NCBI GenBank assembly: GCA_020466095.1
Contig: CM035808.1
Span: 42,751,555 to 42,815,554 of the forward strand
Source: Chlorops oryzae
Lineage: Eukaryota > Arthropoda > Insecta > Diptera > Chloropidae
Direction of reading: 5' to 3'
DNA: 64,000 nt
In this document: positions 42,961 to 57,239 of the stretch, piece after piece
How the letters are laid out: every line of letters starts with the position of its first letter
How positions within the stretch are numbered: position 1 is the first letter of the stretch
Translations under genes and position numbers: made by a program
The notes under the pieces: generated by a model
What the model was told of the DNA's origin: nothing
The model's database searches: none
What the model saw: only the letters and a program-made list of their open reading frames with translations

Positions 42961-45900
42961 AATCACTTTCTTTTTCTGCCGAGGAATGTTTTTAGGGAAA
43001 AAACTCTCGGAGAATTTTCATTAAGAATAGGGCTGTTAGTCTCTTAAGCTTACACTGAAAATTATTCGTATATCAGAGGGACGCTCCATCATTCATTGTA
43101 AAAATCGATTTATCATAATTTTGCAGTGCTTTGTTTTCCGTGTACCGTGGTGCGTATGATTGATGTCGAAATTCGTTCGAATTAATGTTACTCATACGCC
43201 ACGATAACTTTCAATGACACGATTAAGAATATCGTTTTCTCATTTTTTTTTTTAATAGAAAATTAAATATTTACTTTCTAAGAAGCTTTACTATGACAAT
43301 GAACTTCGGAAGTGAAAAAAAAGTTCTCCTATGAAAAAGGAGAAGTAATCAAAAACACAAGATATAGCGTTGTAGCTCGATTTAGATCATAACTGAATGC
43401 GACCATACTGGATGGAAATGAGAAGAATTTCTTGTTGATTAATGTGCGGAATATTGTCTATTTAGGGCAGTGATGCATGCATTCATTGATATCTTTAAAC
43501 CTTTATTAGTTTTGACATGAGTAATTTCGTAGCTTTGTGCTTTTACTCTTTCAATTGTGAAAGTATGAATAACGTGCGATCACGCCATATTTTCCGGGAA
43601 TTTCATTCCGATTGGCGACACCGCGTCTGGTAGCTAAAGTATTAAATTGCGATGAAACCGCTCAATGTTGTGTTGTACTAGACGTGAACATGTAATTTTT
43701 TAAATATATAATGTTGATTAATTTTTTTATTAATTTTTTTTTTTTTTTTTTGAAATGTGGGCATATCGAAATGCTCTGAATTACTGCTCTGAATTTGTGA
43801 GAATAAGAATTTCCTTTTATAAAATCTATTCGATGCGCTGTATATATGTAGCATCATTTGAATCGTTTATCAATGAATCGATAAATTTAATTTTTAATTG
43901 GTTTTTTAATTAGTCTTAATTGATCAGATGCTACTCCCCGTGCGTCATTTCTTTCCGTTGTGGAAATTAACGCGGTGGTTTTTTTTTTTTTTTTTTAATA
44001 TTTTTTCTTTTTTATTAAAAATGGAATAAAAAAACAACAATTTAATCGGAAAAGCTGATTCAAAGAAAGCTTTCTCGATTGGCTCTTTAATTGATTGTTA
44101 CCAGGGGGAGAATAACCGTGCCGTCTTATATACAGATGTAATGTGTAATGTGATGGTATATAAACTGAATCGTTGTCCATTAAAATCACTTTGTTGTTAA
44201 TGAATCTTTTTTTTTTGTTTTTTTGTTTTTTGTGAGCGCCTTATGCAAAATCTGTGGGTTCTGGCACGCAACGAACGAAAAATCGTGTTTTCAGTATTAG
44301 GGTAAGTCTTTAAATATTCTGAATATTTAAAAAGGCAAGTGTTTCTGCTATCATAGGCAGTCGAATGGCACCTTTATGATGGGCTATAAATCTTCATCAA
44401 AATCTTTAAAGATAGAGAAATGCTAGTTTCGAATGAATAAACAACAATTTAAAAGAAAAATTTATTCGATTTTTATGCACAATTAATGGCATGACAACTT
44501 CACACAGCCTTCATTCATGTTTGTGGATATGTGTATGCGCAAACAATTGTATGTACATTGCACATACATACTATACATATGTGCATCGAATCAAATGGTT
44601 GCATCAAGAGGTCTCTACGCTTTGTTTTTTTGCGGGCTGGAAAGCTCGTTCAAGAGTTTTTCAGCGAATTTCCTGGCTATGAAGAATATTTCCCGGAGCA
44701 TTCATCATTTATTAGACTTTTCAAATGAAGAGTGCTGGTGTGGTGTGTGACCTCTCCCACAAGAATTTTCGATTTCACAGACCACATGATAGTCACGGTA
44801 TTATCACTGCCTGTGGATACTTATTAGCATTGTTTGACCTTTCGTCGTTTGGAAAAAGAAATATCGGACTAACAGCGGGTTAACATGTGATATATCACGA
44901 TTATTGCAAATTGACGTCTCATTTTATTGAGGCAAAAAATATGAAAGAACATCACATCTGCTTTGCAGAAGTTCATCGACTTTAAGTGAATGAGTTCTGT
45001 GATCGTCAACCAATCGAAATTTGTTTTTATCACTGCTAAAAAAAAAAACGATGTTCTCAATAAAAATAAATCTGCAATCATAATTGAAGAGAAAAATTTA
45101 AGGAGACTGCATTCGTAAATGAAGAAGAAAATAAAAAGCCTGGCACATAATGGACATCCGAAATATTAATCGAATTTTTATAACAAATTTCTTGAATACC
45201 AGAATGAGTGCTCAAAATATTGCGTATCAATTTAATTTTATTAGTGCGTCTTCAGCAATGTATCAACATTTGAAATTGACATTAATTATGGCAATTTGCC
45301 ATTTAGTGTCTTTATATTTCTATCAATTGTTGACAGACGCCACTTTGACGATCGTCGGCAACGAGCTTGAATGGCTCAAAGATTGAAGAAAAAGCGCTGA
45401 ATAACGCCTGGTTTCCAATGATGCAGCAATTTCTCGCCCAACTATAAAATATGACCAGCCTTTTGTCCATTCGAACTGTTTTAGTTAAGTTTTACCCATT
45501 TTTAACAAAATTTTTGGTTCAATTTTTATCCATATTTTTGTCTAGAAAAGGACGTGGCTTAAAAGTATGTTTTTCGGGGTTGAAATTACCTAAATTACAC
45601 CTTTGTCCGACTTTTAAGAATATTTTTGATTGAAAATAAGTAAAAAAAAAATATGGTTCCTCTGAAATAATCCAATAGTGTCTTAACTTTGGTTTCGAAA
45701 TTAGGTAAATTTTAAAAGGCAGACCGAATTTTTGTCTTAATTTCTACTTTTGATTCCGTTCGAATTTTACGATGAAATTAAGTCAAAAAATGACTTGCTG
45801 TAATGCCTACTTGAACCTTGAAATCGAAAATATGTGTGACTTTCTGCTCCAATTTCACGTTCTGACATGTTTTTTGCATGTCGGATTGAAAATTATTCTT

Positions 45901-47060
45901 CTGAATCTGTTTTGTCTATAAGAAAAAAGTTTTTTTCAAAGAAAAATTTATTTTATCCATCATTGAGATAGCCAGGGTTCGAAAACAAACAAAACAGAAC
46001 GTTTCGTTTTGTTTCTCTTTGCTCATTGATGTGAGTAAAACTTAAACGAAACCAAAACAAAAAGAACGAAATAGTTTTTTATATCGTTCCGTTTGTGTTT
46101 GTGAGCGCAAAGAAAAATGAAAACGAAATGTACTGAGCTTCAGAACAAATCACAGGAACTCGAAACGAACTATTTAGTCCGCGAACTTTTCGGAAACGTT
46201 TGTTAATAATTTTGCTCACTAATTTCGATTGTCAAGGAAACGTGAAAGAATTTTTGTTCATTTGTTTTTATTTGTTGTTATTGTTGTATATGTTGATAAA
46301 AAACATATAAAAAGAAAGAAATATGACTGCGATAGGGGATGCTGTTACTCTTCATAATGAAACTCTCCGTTTGATCTGACCAATAAAATGTGCTCCAAGT
46401 TGCAAGGAGTGAGGTTGTTGCGTTGATCTTAAGTTACACGATTGTTGGGTACGCATGTTCAATGCTTTGTACCTCCTAAACTAATAGAGATCCCATTTTA
46501 AAATTTACATGATGTGTTCTTAACACTTGCAGCTAAAATTCGAAAAAAAAAAAAAAAAAAAATCAAAATTCCACCACCAGTGCTACACTGAAAAAAATTT
46601 TTTTTTTTGAATATTTTGCATTTTTGAATAGCTCAATAAATTTTCTTTAGAAACCGTTACTATTTATTTTTTGAAAAAATTTTTTTTATTCGAAACATTG
46701 CATGGAAAAAAAGCTTATTTTTCAATTCATCAATTTTTACAGGCCTATATCTCGAAAACTAACAGTGATATATCAAAAAAAAATTTGCCCATTAATTCAC
46801 ACTCTATAGAGGTGCAACTGATCCAAATATTATATAAACGATTTTCAGAACATGACCTTTTTTTCGCTGCCCGCTTCACGTGAAATGCCCCATATACTTT
46901 CGATATGAGGGTGCAATTTTGAAATTTAAGGACCACTGCGTTGCACTGGCTTGACAATATGCAAATATTATTTTAGCTATGATCGTGCTAATTGATAAAA
47001 TTACAAAATTTCATTATATTATGTATTCAATTTGTTCCAAAAAATTCATGCATCATTCCC
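42961..47060. other. 4.1 kb without a recognisable gene
   Basis: AT-rich, with homopolymer runs (for example about 20 A near 46541-46561 and T-runs near 43736 and 43980). ORFs of 60-90 codons lack conserved motifs. No inverted ends were fixed. It may be intron or intergenic. Confidence 0.45.
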
Positions 47061-47385
47061 AGTATGCATGGCGCTAAAAAATCAAACCTGCAAACTGCGA
47101 TTGCTACAGGGAACGATTCCTTTGCATTCGTTTCGTTTCCAATACGCTTCGAGCTAGCGCCGCACGCAAATAACGAAAACGTGCTACTCAATTTCATTGT
47201 GCTCGTATGTACTTCTAATTTTTTCCAAAGAAATCGTTTCGAAGTATCTCAGTATGCGCGCTGAAAAAAACTCAAAACCTGAATGAATAGCGTTTGTCTA
47301 CTGAGCGAACGATTCCGTTGCAACGTTCCGTTTCGTTTTCAAACGCTTCGGAGATAGCGCCTAGCACGCAAATGAACGAAGTACA
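47060..47385. repeat. Diverged tandem duplication, period about 190 bp
   Basis: Two blocks, about 47060-47205 and 47250-47385, share AGTATGC, GAACGATTCC, TTCGTTTCC or TTTCGTTTTC, ACGCTTCG, TAGCGCC and CACGCAAAT in the same order. Function unknown. Confidence 0.6.
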
Positions 47386-49380
47386 AGGACCACATTCACC
47401 ATAAATCTAAGTTGGCATACGCTTTTAGGTCTTATGAATCGCAAAATACGTAAGGACGGATAAGAAATTTTCTATTTATATCGCCCTCTCTTTTTGTCTG
47501 CCTGAATTGGTTTAATTCATGTGCCCAATTTAGGTTGAAAAGTTTGTAATATCAGCGTCCTGTCGACTACTTTTAAACCCATTTTTGATCAAATTGCTTT
47601 CTTAATTCCCCAATTGAAAGACGAAATTCCCTATTATGTCAAACAAAATATCCTAATCTACATATTCTATTCTATAACTATTCTAAAATACATAGATACC
47701 AAAGAATTAACCATTTTCGACATATTTTTCTACTTCGGTCTAAATTTTGAAAACATCAAGAATCAGTTTGGATCAACTGCCATTTTGATTGTACTCGCTT
47801 CGATACGTTTGCATGTGTTGAATACTGCATGAATTGCTGCGGCATTGTAAACCAGGCATAAAAGCTGAACCGGAATAAGCTTTCTTGAGGGAAAGAGTAG
47901 GTAGTCTTTTTGAAAATGAGAAAAAAAAAATATATATTTATTTGGAATAGAATTCTTTGACGGATTAATTTCCGTCTCATCGATGACCGACAATCGATGG
48001 CATCAGAGCGAAATTTCCTGGTTGGTACATAGTGTGCATGTGTATGTATCTACGCGCCTGTGTCTGTCTGCGTTCGTAGTGGGTGTGGTGGGAGTGGCAA
48101 TCGTAGTTGAGCTTTCGACCGTAGCTGACATCAGACTGGCATGCAAAAATGCATTTCCGTCTGCCTCGTCTCTGATTGAAAAGCGATGGCAGCGTTTCGC
48201 AGAATCGTGCAAATGATTAACATTGGGCGATCGTGTAAAGAAAACTCAATTTCAATTTCAATTTTCAATTGGTAAGCGGGTATGTGGGAAAGCGAGACGA
48301 GTGGTTAAAGAATTTCGCACTTACTACCAAGGCACCATGCAGCAGGCAATCATTCCCGAAACCCTACTCGATTGCTCTAGGCGACGATTGATTGGCATTC
48401 AAAACAATTAATCATAGTCAGCGTTGATTGACAAAGAAACGAGCAAATAAATCAAAATCGAAAGGTAAAATCGATTCACAAAAGGAGTGAACGAGAAAGA
48501 TAAACTCCGACAGAGAGAAAGAGAAAAAAAAATAGATATTTTTGGAAGGGCAACGAACAAAATAAGGAGGAAATTATAGCCGTATAAGAGCTCATCCGTA
48601 ATCTGTGCCATTAACCCACGGATCGTCAATTGACCGAGTGCCTGATATAAGATCAATTATGAGCTCAACTAATTGATCGCTGATCTAATTCTTTTTTGCC
48701 AAAACATGCGATCGATGGACGGACAGACAGACGGATATGCTTTGATTGGACCACTAATTTGGATTGCATCAATTTAGATGATCGAGGTTCGAGTTTGTCA
48801 ATTAGGACGTTGCCACTTATACATATATATTCGTATGATCAGTTGGGCTTCATTTAAAGTGGAACATGCATAAAAAAATATGAATATGTTTTTATAAAAG
48901 TAGGCCTTTAAATGTAGGTATACTAAAGTCGGGGATTAAATGGTGAAGATCGCTTTTCACGATCACTCTTTTCAAAAAAATTAAGAAAAAAACTTCCTTT
49001 TTTGGATGCAGTTATACTTTTTCCTCTTAGAAATGTATAAACAAGTCATATTTGTGTGATGTATATTTCGCACTTGTTCTCTGCGAAGAAATTCCGATCG
49101 CAAACGCAAACCGATCAGAGCCACAAATCGTCTTTCCGAACATTAATATCGCCAATTTCTTTTTATAAATGATATTTCTTTTAAGCCCAAAATTTCACAT
49201 ATGAAGTGCCGATTGAATTATTTGCAACGAAAAACCCTCATGTCACATCTTGAGGCAATAATCTTAAAATTTCATTCCTTTATGTTTGCGTTCGTGCACG
49301 CAAGCGCAACATAAAAATTTTTTTCTTGAGAGAAACATTACATTGAAATAATTCAGTGCTAATGATAAAATGCATTTCTA
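47386..49380. other. 2 kb without a recognisable gene
   Basis: AT-rich. Short ORFs at 47614, 47983 and 48223 show no family resemblance. Nothing else supported. Confidence 0.4.
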
Positions 49381-50460
49381 TACCCAGCGTAAGAAGGGTA
49401 TATTAGTTTTGGGCGGATCTTGTAACAACTAGAACGAAGCTTCGTTGATATAGTCAAATACATATACTATACAGTGAACTCTCTCCCTGCTGACACTCCT
49501 CTTAAGCGGACACCCCTCTTAAACGGACACATTTTTCGGTCCCGTAGGTATCCGCTTACGAGAGAGTACACTGTATACCATAGATTATTTTAAGAAAAAT
49601 TAAGAGCGGACCTTTTTCAATATAGGTTTTAATGCATTTTTTTTTCATAAATTTTGTACATACTTAAACGGTATTTTATTTTAATAAAAATAAGGAACAT
49701 AAATGTGTCGTTGACTAAAAAGAAAAAGAAACATAAACAAAACATTCTGTTTTAAAAAGTGTTATTACTTAGAACTAATGTACATCAACAGCAAATGTCT
49801 CGATCGCTAATATGTGTACATTTTGCAGTCTTTTCGTTTCATAACTTGAATCAGGGATGCCGTAAGAAAGAGAGAAAGAATTTTTGTCATATTTCCGACG
49901 AGTTTTCATTACGAAATTATATTTTAAGAGCGTCCAATTCTGTGATTTAGAGTGGCCAATTTTATATTAAGAGTGGCTAGAGCGGCCAGAGCGGCCGCCT
50001 TAAAATAATCCATGCTGTATACATATATTCTTGATCAGGACCGAAAATTGAATCTATTTAGACATGTCCGACTGTCTGTTTATCCGTCCGTCTGTCTGTG
50101 GTCGGATCCTCTTCCAAACGGCTTGACCAATCACGTCAAAACTCAGCACATTGGTATAACGGGTCCCGAGTATGATTTTAATTGAAAATGGGAGATGTTC
50201 GCCCACTGCCACACTCACAAATGGACATATTTCGTAGCTTCTGAAGTAAAAGGCGTAGAAGCTTCGAAATCGAAACATTGGTAGACCAAGGCAAATAAAA
50301 GGAAAAAAGTTTATGTCGTCCGCCGACTGCCACGCCCATAAACATTAATTTTTTTATAACTTCTGTCAGGAGGGCAACACATAATGCGCCAATATTGTCG
50401 GGACGCTGGGTGCACCAAAGTTGGGATTGACGTACTTTAACTTTCTTACTTGTTTATTTA
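49381..50460. repeat. Old interspersed repeat split by two nested short elements
   Basis: The outer repeat reads ACCCAGCGTAAGAAGGGTAT...GATATAGTCAAATACATATA up to 49470 and resumes at 50018 with CATATATTCTTGATCAGGAC...GTCCGTCTGTCTGTGG. That arrangement resembles a common fly repeat I know from memory but cannot name. Between lie a 102-bp hairpin (CAGTGAACTCTCTC to GAGAGAGTACACTG, 49472-49573, TA-flanked) and an element of about 440 bp with CATAGATTATTTTAAG and CTTAAAATAATCCATG ends (49577-50014). Confidence 0.65.
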
Positions 50461-53164
50461 TATAAATACAATTTAGAGCAATAGAGTTTTCACACGGAGA
50501 CTAAATTACTTTATTTAGGTTCAAGTTTTTGACAAAAAATTTAGTTTAAAACTAGGTTTAGGGCGATTTAAATCAAAAATGAGCTTTAACTAAAGCGGGT
50601 ATTAATCCTGTCGAATATTCGCCATGAGAATTTTTCTTTTTTGTCTATGTGAATAGCATATTATATTTGTATACTTAACATATATTCCTTCAAAAAATTC
50701 CTACATACGGAGATATGAGTAAAATACTGCGCATGCGCGACTTTTTTGAATTTTAGACCACTGTGCGTTGCGGCTATTAACCCCCAAAATATAATAATGA
50801 GCCAATCAAAGCGTCCAAATCACTCGACGTCAAAATAAGAACAATAAACTTCAATTAAGCGTTAAGAGAAAAATGACTTCAAATTAATTGAAAACCCATT
50901 GAAGATTTCCTCCAAGGCCATTTGGCATTGAATTGCGTTTTAATGCATTTCTTCAAATTGATGTGCGATTTTTTTGAATAATTTTTTTCTTTCGATTTTT
51001 TACTTGTTTGCTTTCTCAAAGAAACGAATTTTCGTTCATGGTCTCGGGTCAGTATCCTTGAGAGCATTTCAAGTGTCCATGGGTGTGAGGGTCCATCAAC
51101 GAAATTGTTAATTGAAAAAATCATAAATAAAAACGAATGTAAACACACAAGCGAATCGAAAGAATTCGAAAATGAACTCATTGAGAATATTTTGATGGGG
51201 AAGACGAAGAAGGAGGAATGCGCTCACTTGTTTTTTGTTTTGTTTTTTTTTTTTTTATAGAGATTTTATTAAAATTTGTTGTTATTGGCAATCATTATTG
51301 AATGCATTTTGTGTTGAATCAATGGATTTCGCTCAATGTCACGTCAAAGAAACGATAATGACCGATCAAAAGCCTTTAAATCTCAATCGAGACAAATTGC
51401 AATGAGCATTGAGGAGTGGAAATTGCAGTCAAATCACGATAATGGGGATATATGTAAATTGAGCGAGTTCATTTATTTAAATTTTGAAATTACTTACTTC
51501 TGGCACATCGAATTTTAATGATTCAAGAGGACATACTACAATGTATCTAGGAGTAATGGTAGGCATTGCCTTCATTATGACAAAAAAAGAAAAAGAAAAA
51601 GATTTCCAGTAAATTTCATAAAATATGACATTTGACATTTCTTTTTTTTATATTTTTTGCGTTCGGTGTCTAAAGGACATTCTCTTACTTTATATACATG
51701 AATAAAATTATATTTTAATGGTTGGAAAAACTCGCGAGCCGCACGACATCTGCGTAGAAGGTGTGAGCGTTACAGCGCCAGCATACATAAGTATACCTGC
51801 TTGAATTAAGGGAAAGTCCCACAATGAAAATTCTGTGGCTCTGGGTTAATTAATTTTGGCTTGTTGACATACATACATACATACATAGCCAGCCAATACA
51901 CATGTATGTATGCTACTTGTTCGCAGGAATTCTGAATTCTCGAGGACCGTTGTTAGCACTTCGCACCACCAATAGTATTCGCTGATGCAAATATCCTTTG
52001 GAAATTTCACATTATTCGACGTCCCATGGGAATTCCAACATGCAAAACGTGCTCTTTGTATCATCTGGATGTGGCCTGCGATCTCTTATCTCATAACAAA
52101 TAAATTCATCCTGCGTGTCCATATGAGATTTCAGCGGATTAAGATCCGTTTCGTATCCTTGCAAAAAAGGCACGTCCGTGTTCGTCCTAGTTTTGTATAC
52201 ATTCGTAAATAAAATAAAAAAAAGTAACGATCGTAACGATCAAATGGATTTGAAAAGGTTTTTGTGTCGGCAAAAGGAATATTTGTTTAGAATTAAGATA
52301 AGAGATGAAAATTACGTCACAATTGGGTAAGATTCATTTGGGTATTATGGGTTAAAAGAGGGGATTAATTTGTAATATGTACCTAAGTAGTTTGGATATC
52401 AGAGAAACGGAATCGTATACGAGTCGTATGTCGGCTGATTCGAAATAAATGATTTTGGAGTTGTGCGAGTCGACCTTCAGTGGCGTAGCAATAGGACAAA
52501 TGGAGTCTATCTTGCGTGAGATGATACCTAGTAAAGGGGTGTAAAACGTTCTCTAACATTTAAACATTTCCGTCGTAATTAACAAAACAATATCGCAGGA
52601 ATCTCTACAAATATTGAACACATCCAAACATATGGAGCCAGTTTCAATCAACTCCGCTTTGAATTGTAATTGATTCCATATATTTGCATCTGTTGAATAT
52701 TTGCATGAGCGTTATTGGAAACCAGGTATAAAATAACCAAAAAATTTTCATTTTTGGAGCATTAACGATCGATCTTAAGGACATTCTTCAAAATTCATTA
52801 ATTTGGTTATTCAAAAGGAATTGTTAAACACGATTTTAACAGATTTTTTTTTTGTCTTTTTTAGGAATTTGTTTCGATTCCATTTCTTTGGTTATCTTCT
52901 TGTTGTTATTTTTAAAGGGGCCAGAAGGAAGAACTCTCCCTTTGGGCTTGCAACGTGAATGCCGACGTTCACAAGTAGGGAGTTCAATTCATTGTGATCG
53001 CTTAAATGAGCTCATAATGAGGGCTCATATTCCGCATAAGGACTCATAAATGACTCATTTAGAATTCACAATGTTTGATATTGACATCTTCAAAGTCAAA
53101 AGTGTTTCTTGCTTGTTCAAAGAAAATATTATGTTAGAAATGAATTGATGTTTTCTTTCTGAAG

Positions 53165-53167
<3 letters not shown>
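50461..53167. other. 2.7 kb without a recognisable gene
   Basis: AT-rich. A piece at about 52560-52735 shares ATTCAACA/GGAAACCAGG words with the MITE at 61760-61929. An ORF at 52861-53049 preceded by a splice-acceptor-like TTTTTTAG has no recognisable homology. Confidence 0.4.

Positions 53168-53213
<46 letters not shown>
53168..53213. repeat. GA microsatellite
   Basis: About 23 GA units with one interruption (GAGGAG). Could bind GAGA factor, but there is no gene next to it. Confidence 0.9.
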
Positions 53214-56200
53214 CAAGCAATAGCGTAACTCAAGTACTTGAATATTATGTGTCTAAAATGATTTTATAATAAACAAAATTTCCTTAAGTGCTGGCGCCGA
53301 TTCATTTAAGCAAATATTTTCATTAGTCGTTAAATGATTAAACGGACCGTAAGTGGACAGTTAAAGAAATTGGAATCATAATTTGCTCAGAATTTATTGC
53401 CGGCTTTCTTTTACTTTTTTCTTTTGGAAACGGCAAGTGAAGCAGTTGATGGGGATCATTCTCAAATGACAAAAATGATCGTAAAAACACGAATTTTTTA
53501 TGAGTGTCTATGTATATATGTATATGTGTTTATATGAATGTGTGAGTCAGAAGAAGGCTGACTCCAAGCAGGTCCACCGATGTAGGTTTAAAAAACTTTT
53601 ATTCAGGTAATTGTGATTTTGATACGTAGCCAAACATTTAGACCATATATTCCTGTACAACCTTGTCGAGAGGTAGGGAGAATTGGACGATTCCTTCAGT
53701 ACACGCCTTTTGGAAGGGATCTCAATACCAACATAGCCCAAGGGAAGGCAGATATGAGCCTCTCGTTTCTCAACGAAAAGGATCATAGCAATATAGATAT
53801 TGATGAAGAACATGAACCTTACTCTGAAGAAGGTTGGATATCTTCACTTACGATTACTCTTTCGGTCTCAGAAGAGTCTTACAATATAGTTATGGCCGAA
53901 TTAAATCGGTTGTGTATCAATGAAGGCTTGCTCGAGAAAATAGCCTACAAACAAAATCAAAAAAATCCATATTAACGGCCTGAGCGCGTTCTCCATACCT
54001 GATCGAGGCATAAGCTCGATTGTCATCAATGGTTATGCTCCCCGGCATATTTTTCCATCGACGGGCCTGTTCCTGTACGATTGAGTACTTACAATGACGA
54101 TATTCAGAAAAACTGGGATTTGTTCCAGTGGGACTATTGTCTAAATTACGACAGGTCCAAAAATATCAATGACTGATCGTGCGACAGAGCTCGACTGTAA
54201 GCATAAAGGAATTTTTAATGGACATTATTTTCGGTTAATTTTTTTTTTATATTTTTTTTGCACTGAATTTAAGCCGACAAAGAAGCAATAAAAACTGAAA
54301 GAATTAATTGAATCCTCTTCGGAGAGTAGCACCATTTGAAAGAAGAAAAAAAAAATTCTTTTTATTGCACACATTTTGACAAAATAATTTAACATTTTGT
54401 ATATTCAAGAAAATAATTAAAATTCTGATCGAATAGCGCGGTCTTTGGCCAAGATTTCGAGTGATATTTAAGCATATTTTGTCACTTCTGATAGAAACGA
54501 TCATAAAACATTTATGTGAATGGAACTGATGGACGACTGACTGGGGCGTTTGTAGAAAATTGGTGCACTCGCGGCGCATATTGAGGAGCCATGGCGGTGG
54601 TGGCGGTAGCACACTCTTCTATGGCTCCATAAGAATCGCCGCTTATCGCTCGAAATCTATGACACATTTCGGTTTCGCACAATCGCCATCGCCTACGTGA
54701 TGTCACGTCTGAGCATGCGCGACAGCCTCGAAAGCGATCATAGCATAAGGTTCGTGCGAAAATAATTGATAGCTCTTCTTTTCGAATTGACTCAACAGAT
54801 CGGATCTATGGAATTTTGTTCAATGGGTTCTTCAGCAAAATTACATGAACTATTAAACAGATGTTTTCAATTGTATGAAAGGACACAAAATGGACTTAAA
54901 TGTGTACGAAGAAGAAGGAGAAACAGTTTTTATGTTGTGATAGGAAAACCCCTAAATTAAGGAATATTTCTGGTTTTTAAAGGAGACCTAGGCGAGAAGG
55001 ACTCTAGTGGAAAACCCTATTCTTAAAACAACCTATTTAAAAAAATTCCAAAAAAGGAGAACTTTAATTGAAAAAAAAAAAATTGAAAGCAACCCTGTTA
55101 AGATGAAATTTGAAGCTGGGAGAAGCTCGTTTTCAGGTCGCCAATGAGAAAAATGAAAAGACGGAGAATGAAAAAGAGTTCATGAGACAATATCATTGAT
55201 AGGGGTATACTAGGGGCCCCTGTGAAATAGTCCAGGCCCTTTAAAGATAACTAAAGAGTAGACAGCTCGACCTCTTTGCTATTTATTGTCGAAAGAAAGA
55301 CGACAAAAATATACACAAAATAAACCAAAGCAGCACTCTTAATTTAAAAAAAAGGGATTGGAAAACAACCCTGAAGAAAAAAAACTACTGGCCAGAGGGG
55401 AAGAAAGTCTACACAGAGAAAAAAATCAACCAGAAAACTGTTAAATCAAAAGGAAAAACATACAAAACGGCTTACAAGGAATATTTTAATTTTAAACAAT
55501 TTCTGTTGAAAAAATAAAAATTTCCTTTGAATCACCATATTTCAGGTTGAATGAAATGATAATTTTCAAAAATGATTTAAATTTAAATTGTTGAACCAAC
55601 CATGGACATAGTTGAAATGACAAATATTTTTAAAATTCAAAAAAAAATACCTATACAAAAAGAGTCAAAAAAAAATTTATTAACGTTCAAAGCAAATGGC
55701 CATAGAGCACTCTGCTGAACATGCCCAAAAAATAGCCATCGGATGGACTTCATCCGATTTCGTCATCGTTTTGGTGACGCTTTCGCAATGCTTAAAAAGA
55801 TTCTAAATGAATACTATCTCTATAATGTCTATTTTTAAAACAAATGAGAATTATACGAACGAAAAGAAATGTAATTAAAACATAGTCACTTCAATTCAAC
55901 AAAATGTTGTTGACTCAACCTTTTTCTTTGAAATTTTGTTCTGCTCGAAAATCAAAAGGACTGTGAATAACAATGCGCCCTTTTAAAAAAATCATGGTTA
56001 CGTTCGCTCAGTGTATCTTCGGGGCGCCAATGACAAAAATGAAAATGGTGAAAACAAAGAAAATTTCGTCAGACATTGTCAGGGATAAAGAAACATGCGG
56101 GGTCCCTAAAGAGAAGTCTCGGTCATATGCTTTTTACACTGCTATTTAGAAGGATCTTAACCAAAACGATGACCGAGCTTAACAAAAGCTCTTGTTGTAG

Positions 56201-57237
56201 GACTTTTCGAAATCTGTACTCCCCTTTACAGCCGACCCGTTGCGAACATTTTTCAACGTACCTAATGCAATTCGGAATTCGTTCAATTAGCAGCAAACAT
56301 TGTCGTCCCATTCACCGAATCGATGAAGTGAAGAAAAAGACAGATATGAAAAGAATTAGAAACAACAGTAAGTTCAGCGAAATGTCACCACAGCGCACAG
56401 CCGAGCTGCGTACATGTGGTCTGCCCAGTCGCTGGCTCTCGGCTGGCATCGGAGTCATTCCGGGTTGCATGCAGCTATGCGGTTTTGATTAGCGACATGA
56501 AAACTAACACACAACAACAACAACAACAACAACTACTACTATCTACAACAACTTAGATGCTGTTAAACGAGCTGCTGAATTCCATTTCGTTTCTCACATC
56601 GCACACGGCTAAGGAATTTTGTTCTGACTGAACCATGGAATGCTGCAAGCGCCCAGACAACAAGAGAATCGCTAAATATTAGAACATCCAATCGAGGGGA
56701 AAAAATTGATCAGGCGTGTAAGCGACAAATTGATTCAGGAGGGGCACATTGGAAACTATAAAACAAATGATCGTAATTGTTTTCTCGTGTTCTTCTGTGA
56801 TCAATTTGGTGAAGGGAGGGGATTGACCCCAAAAAATTACTCTGGATTACGCCACTGGTTTCGGTATGAAGTTAAAGTGTTATATAACTTTTAAAAGAGA
56901 CGTAAAAATACTGACTATTTGGACTGTTGGGTTGCAGCAACTGGTCATATTTGAGCCCTTTTTTCGCATCTTACGGCTGCATGATTCCTCGATATGAATG
57001 CACATGAACTGTAAGTAAATCTAGTCTAGATAGAAGAAAAATTTGACGATCAAATTTCAGGTCTTTATTTCTATAAAATATTTATAAAAGCTTAAATAAT
57101 TCCTGGAGCGATCGACACGCTGCCAGCTACAGCCTCAGCCAAACTTTTAACGTATACACGTCATCTTACATCAGTCAGCTTACATTGAAAGGATGGCGAA
57201 TTCAAACTGTAACCTTGACTGAAAGTCAAAATGTGCA
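53214..57237. other. 4 kb without a recognisable gene
   Basis: AT-rich with a slightly GC-richer patch at 54540-54740. Contains a (CAA)n run at 56510-56532. ORFs at 53613 and 56076 begin at non-ATG codons and show no conserved motif, so they are not called as genes. Confidence 0.4.
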
Positions 57238-57239
57238 AT

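Noticed and set aside
44491..44750. Overlapping small ORFs near 44.5 kb
   Set aside because: Three frames open over the same short stretch with no conserved motif.
52852..53049. ORF with a hydrophobic start after a splice-acceptor-like tract
   Set aside because: No partner exon or homology was found, and the acceptor is just a T-rich run.
53613..53975. 120-codon ORF
   Set aside because: Begins at GTG, has no recognisable domain, and lies in repeat-poor AT-rich DNA; the first ATG leaves only about 70 codons. Possible but unsupported.
56076..56492. 138-codon ORF
   Set aside because: Begins at TTG and shows no family signature; the Cys/Arg-rich look is not enough.
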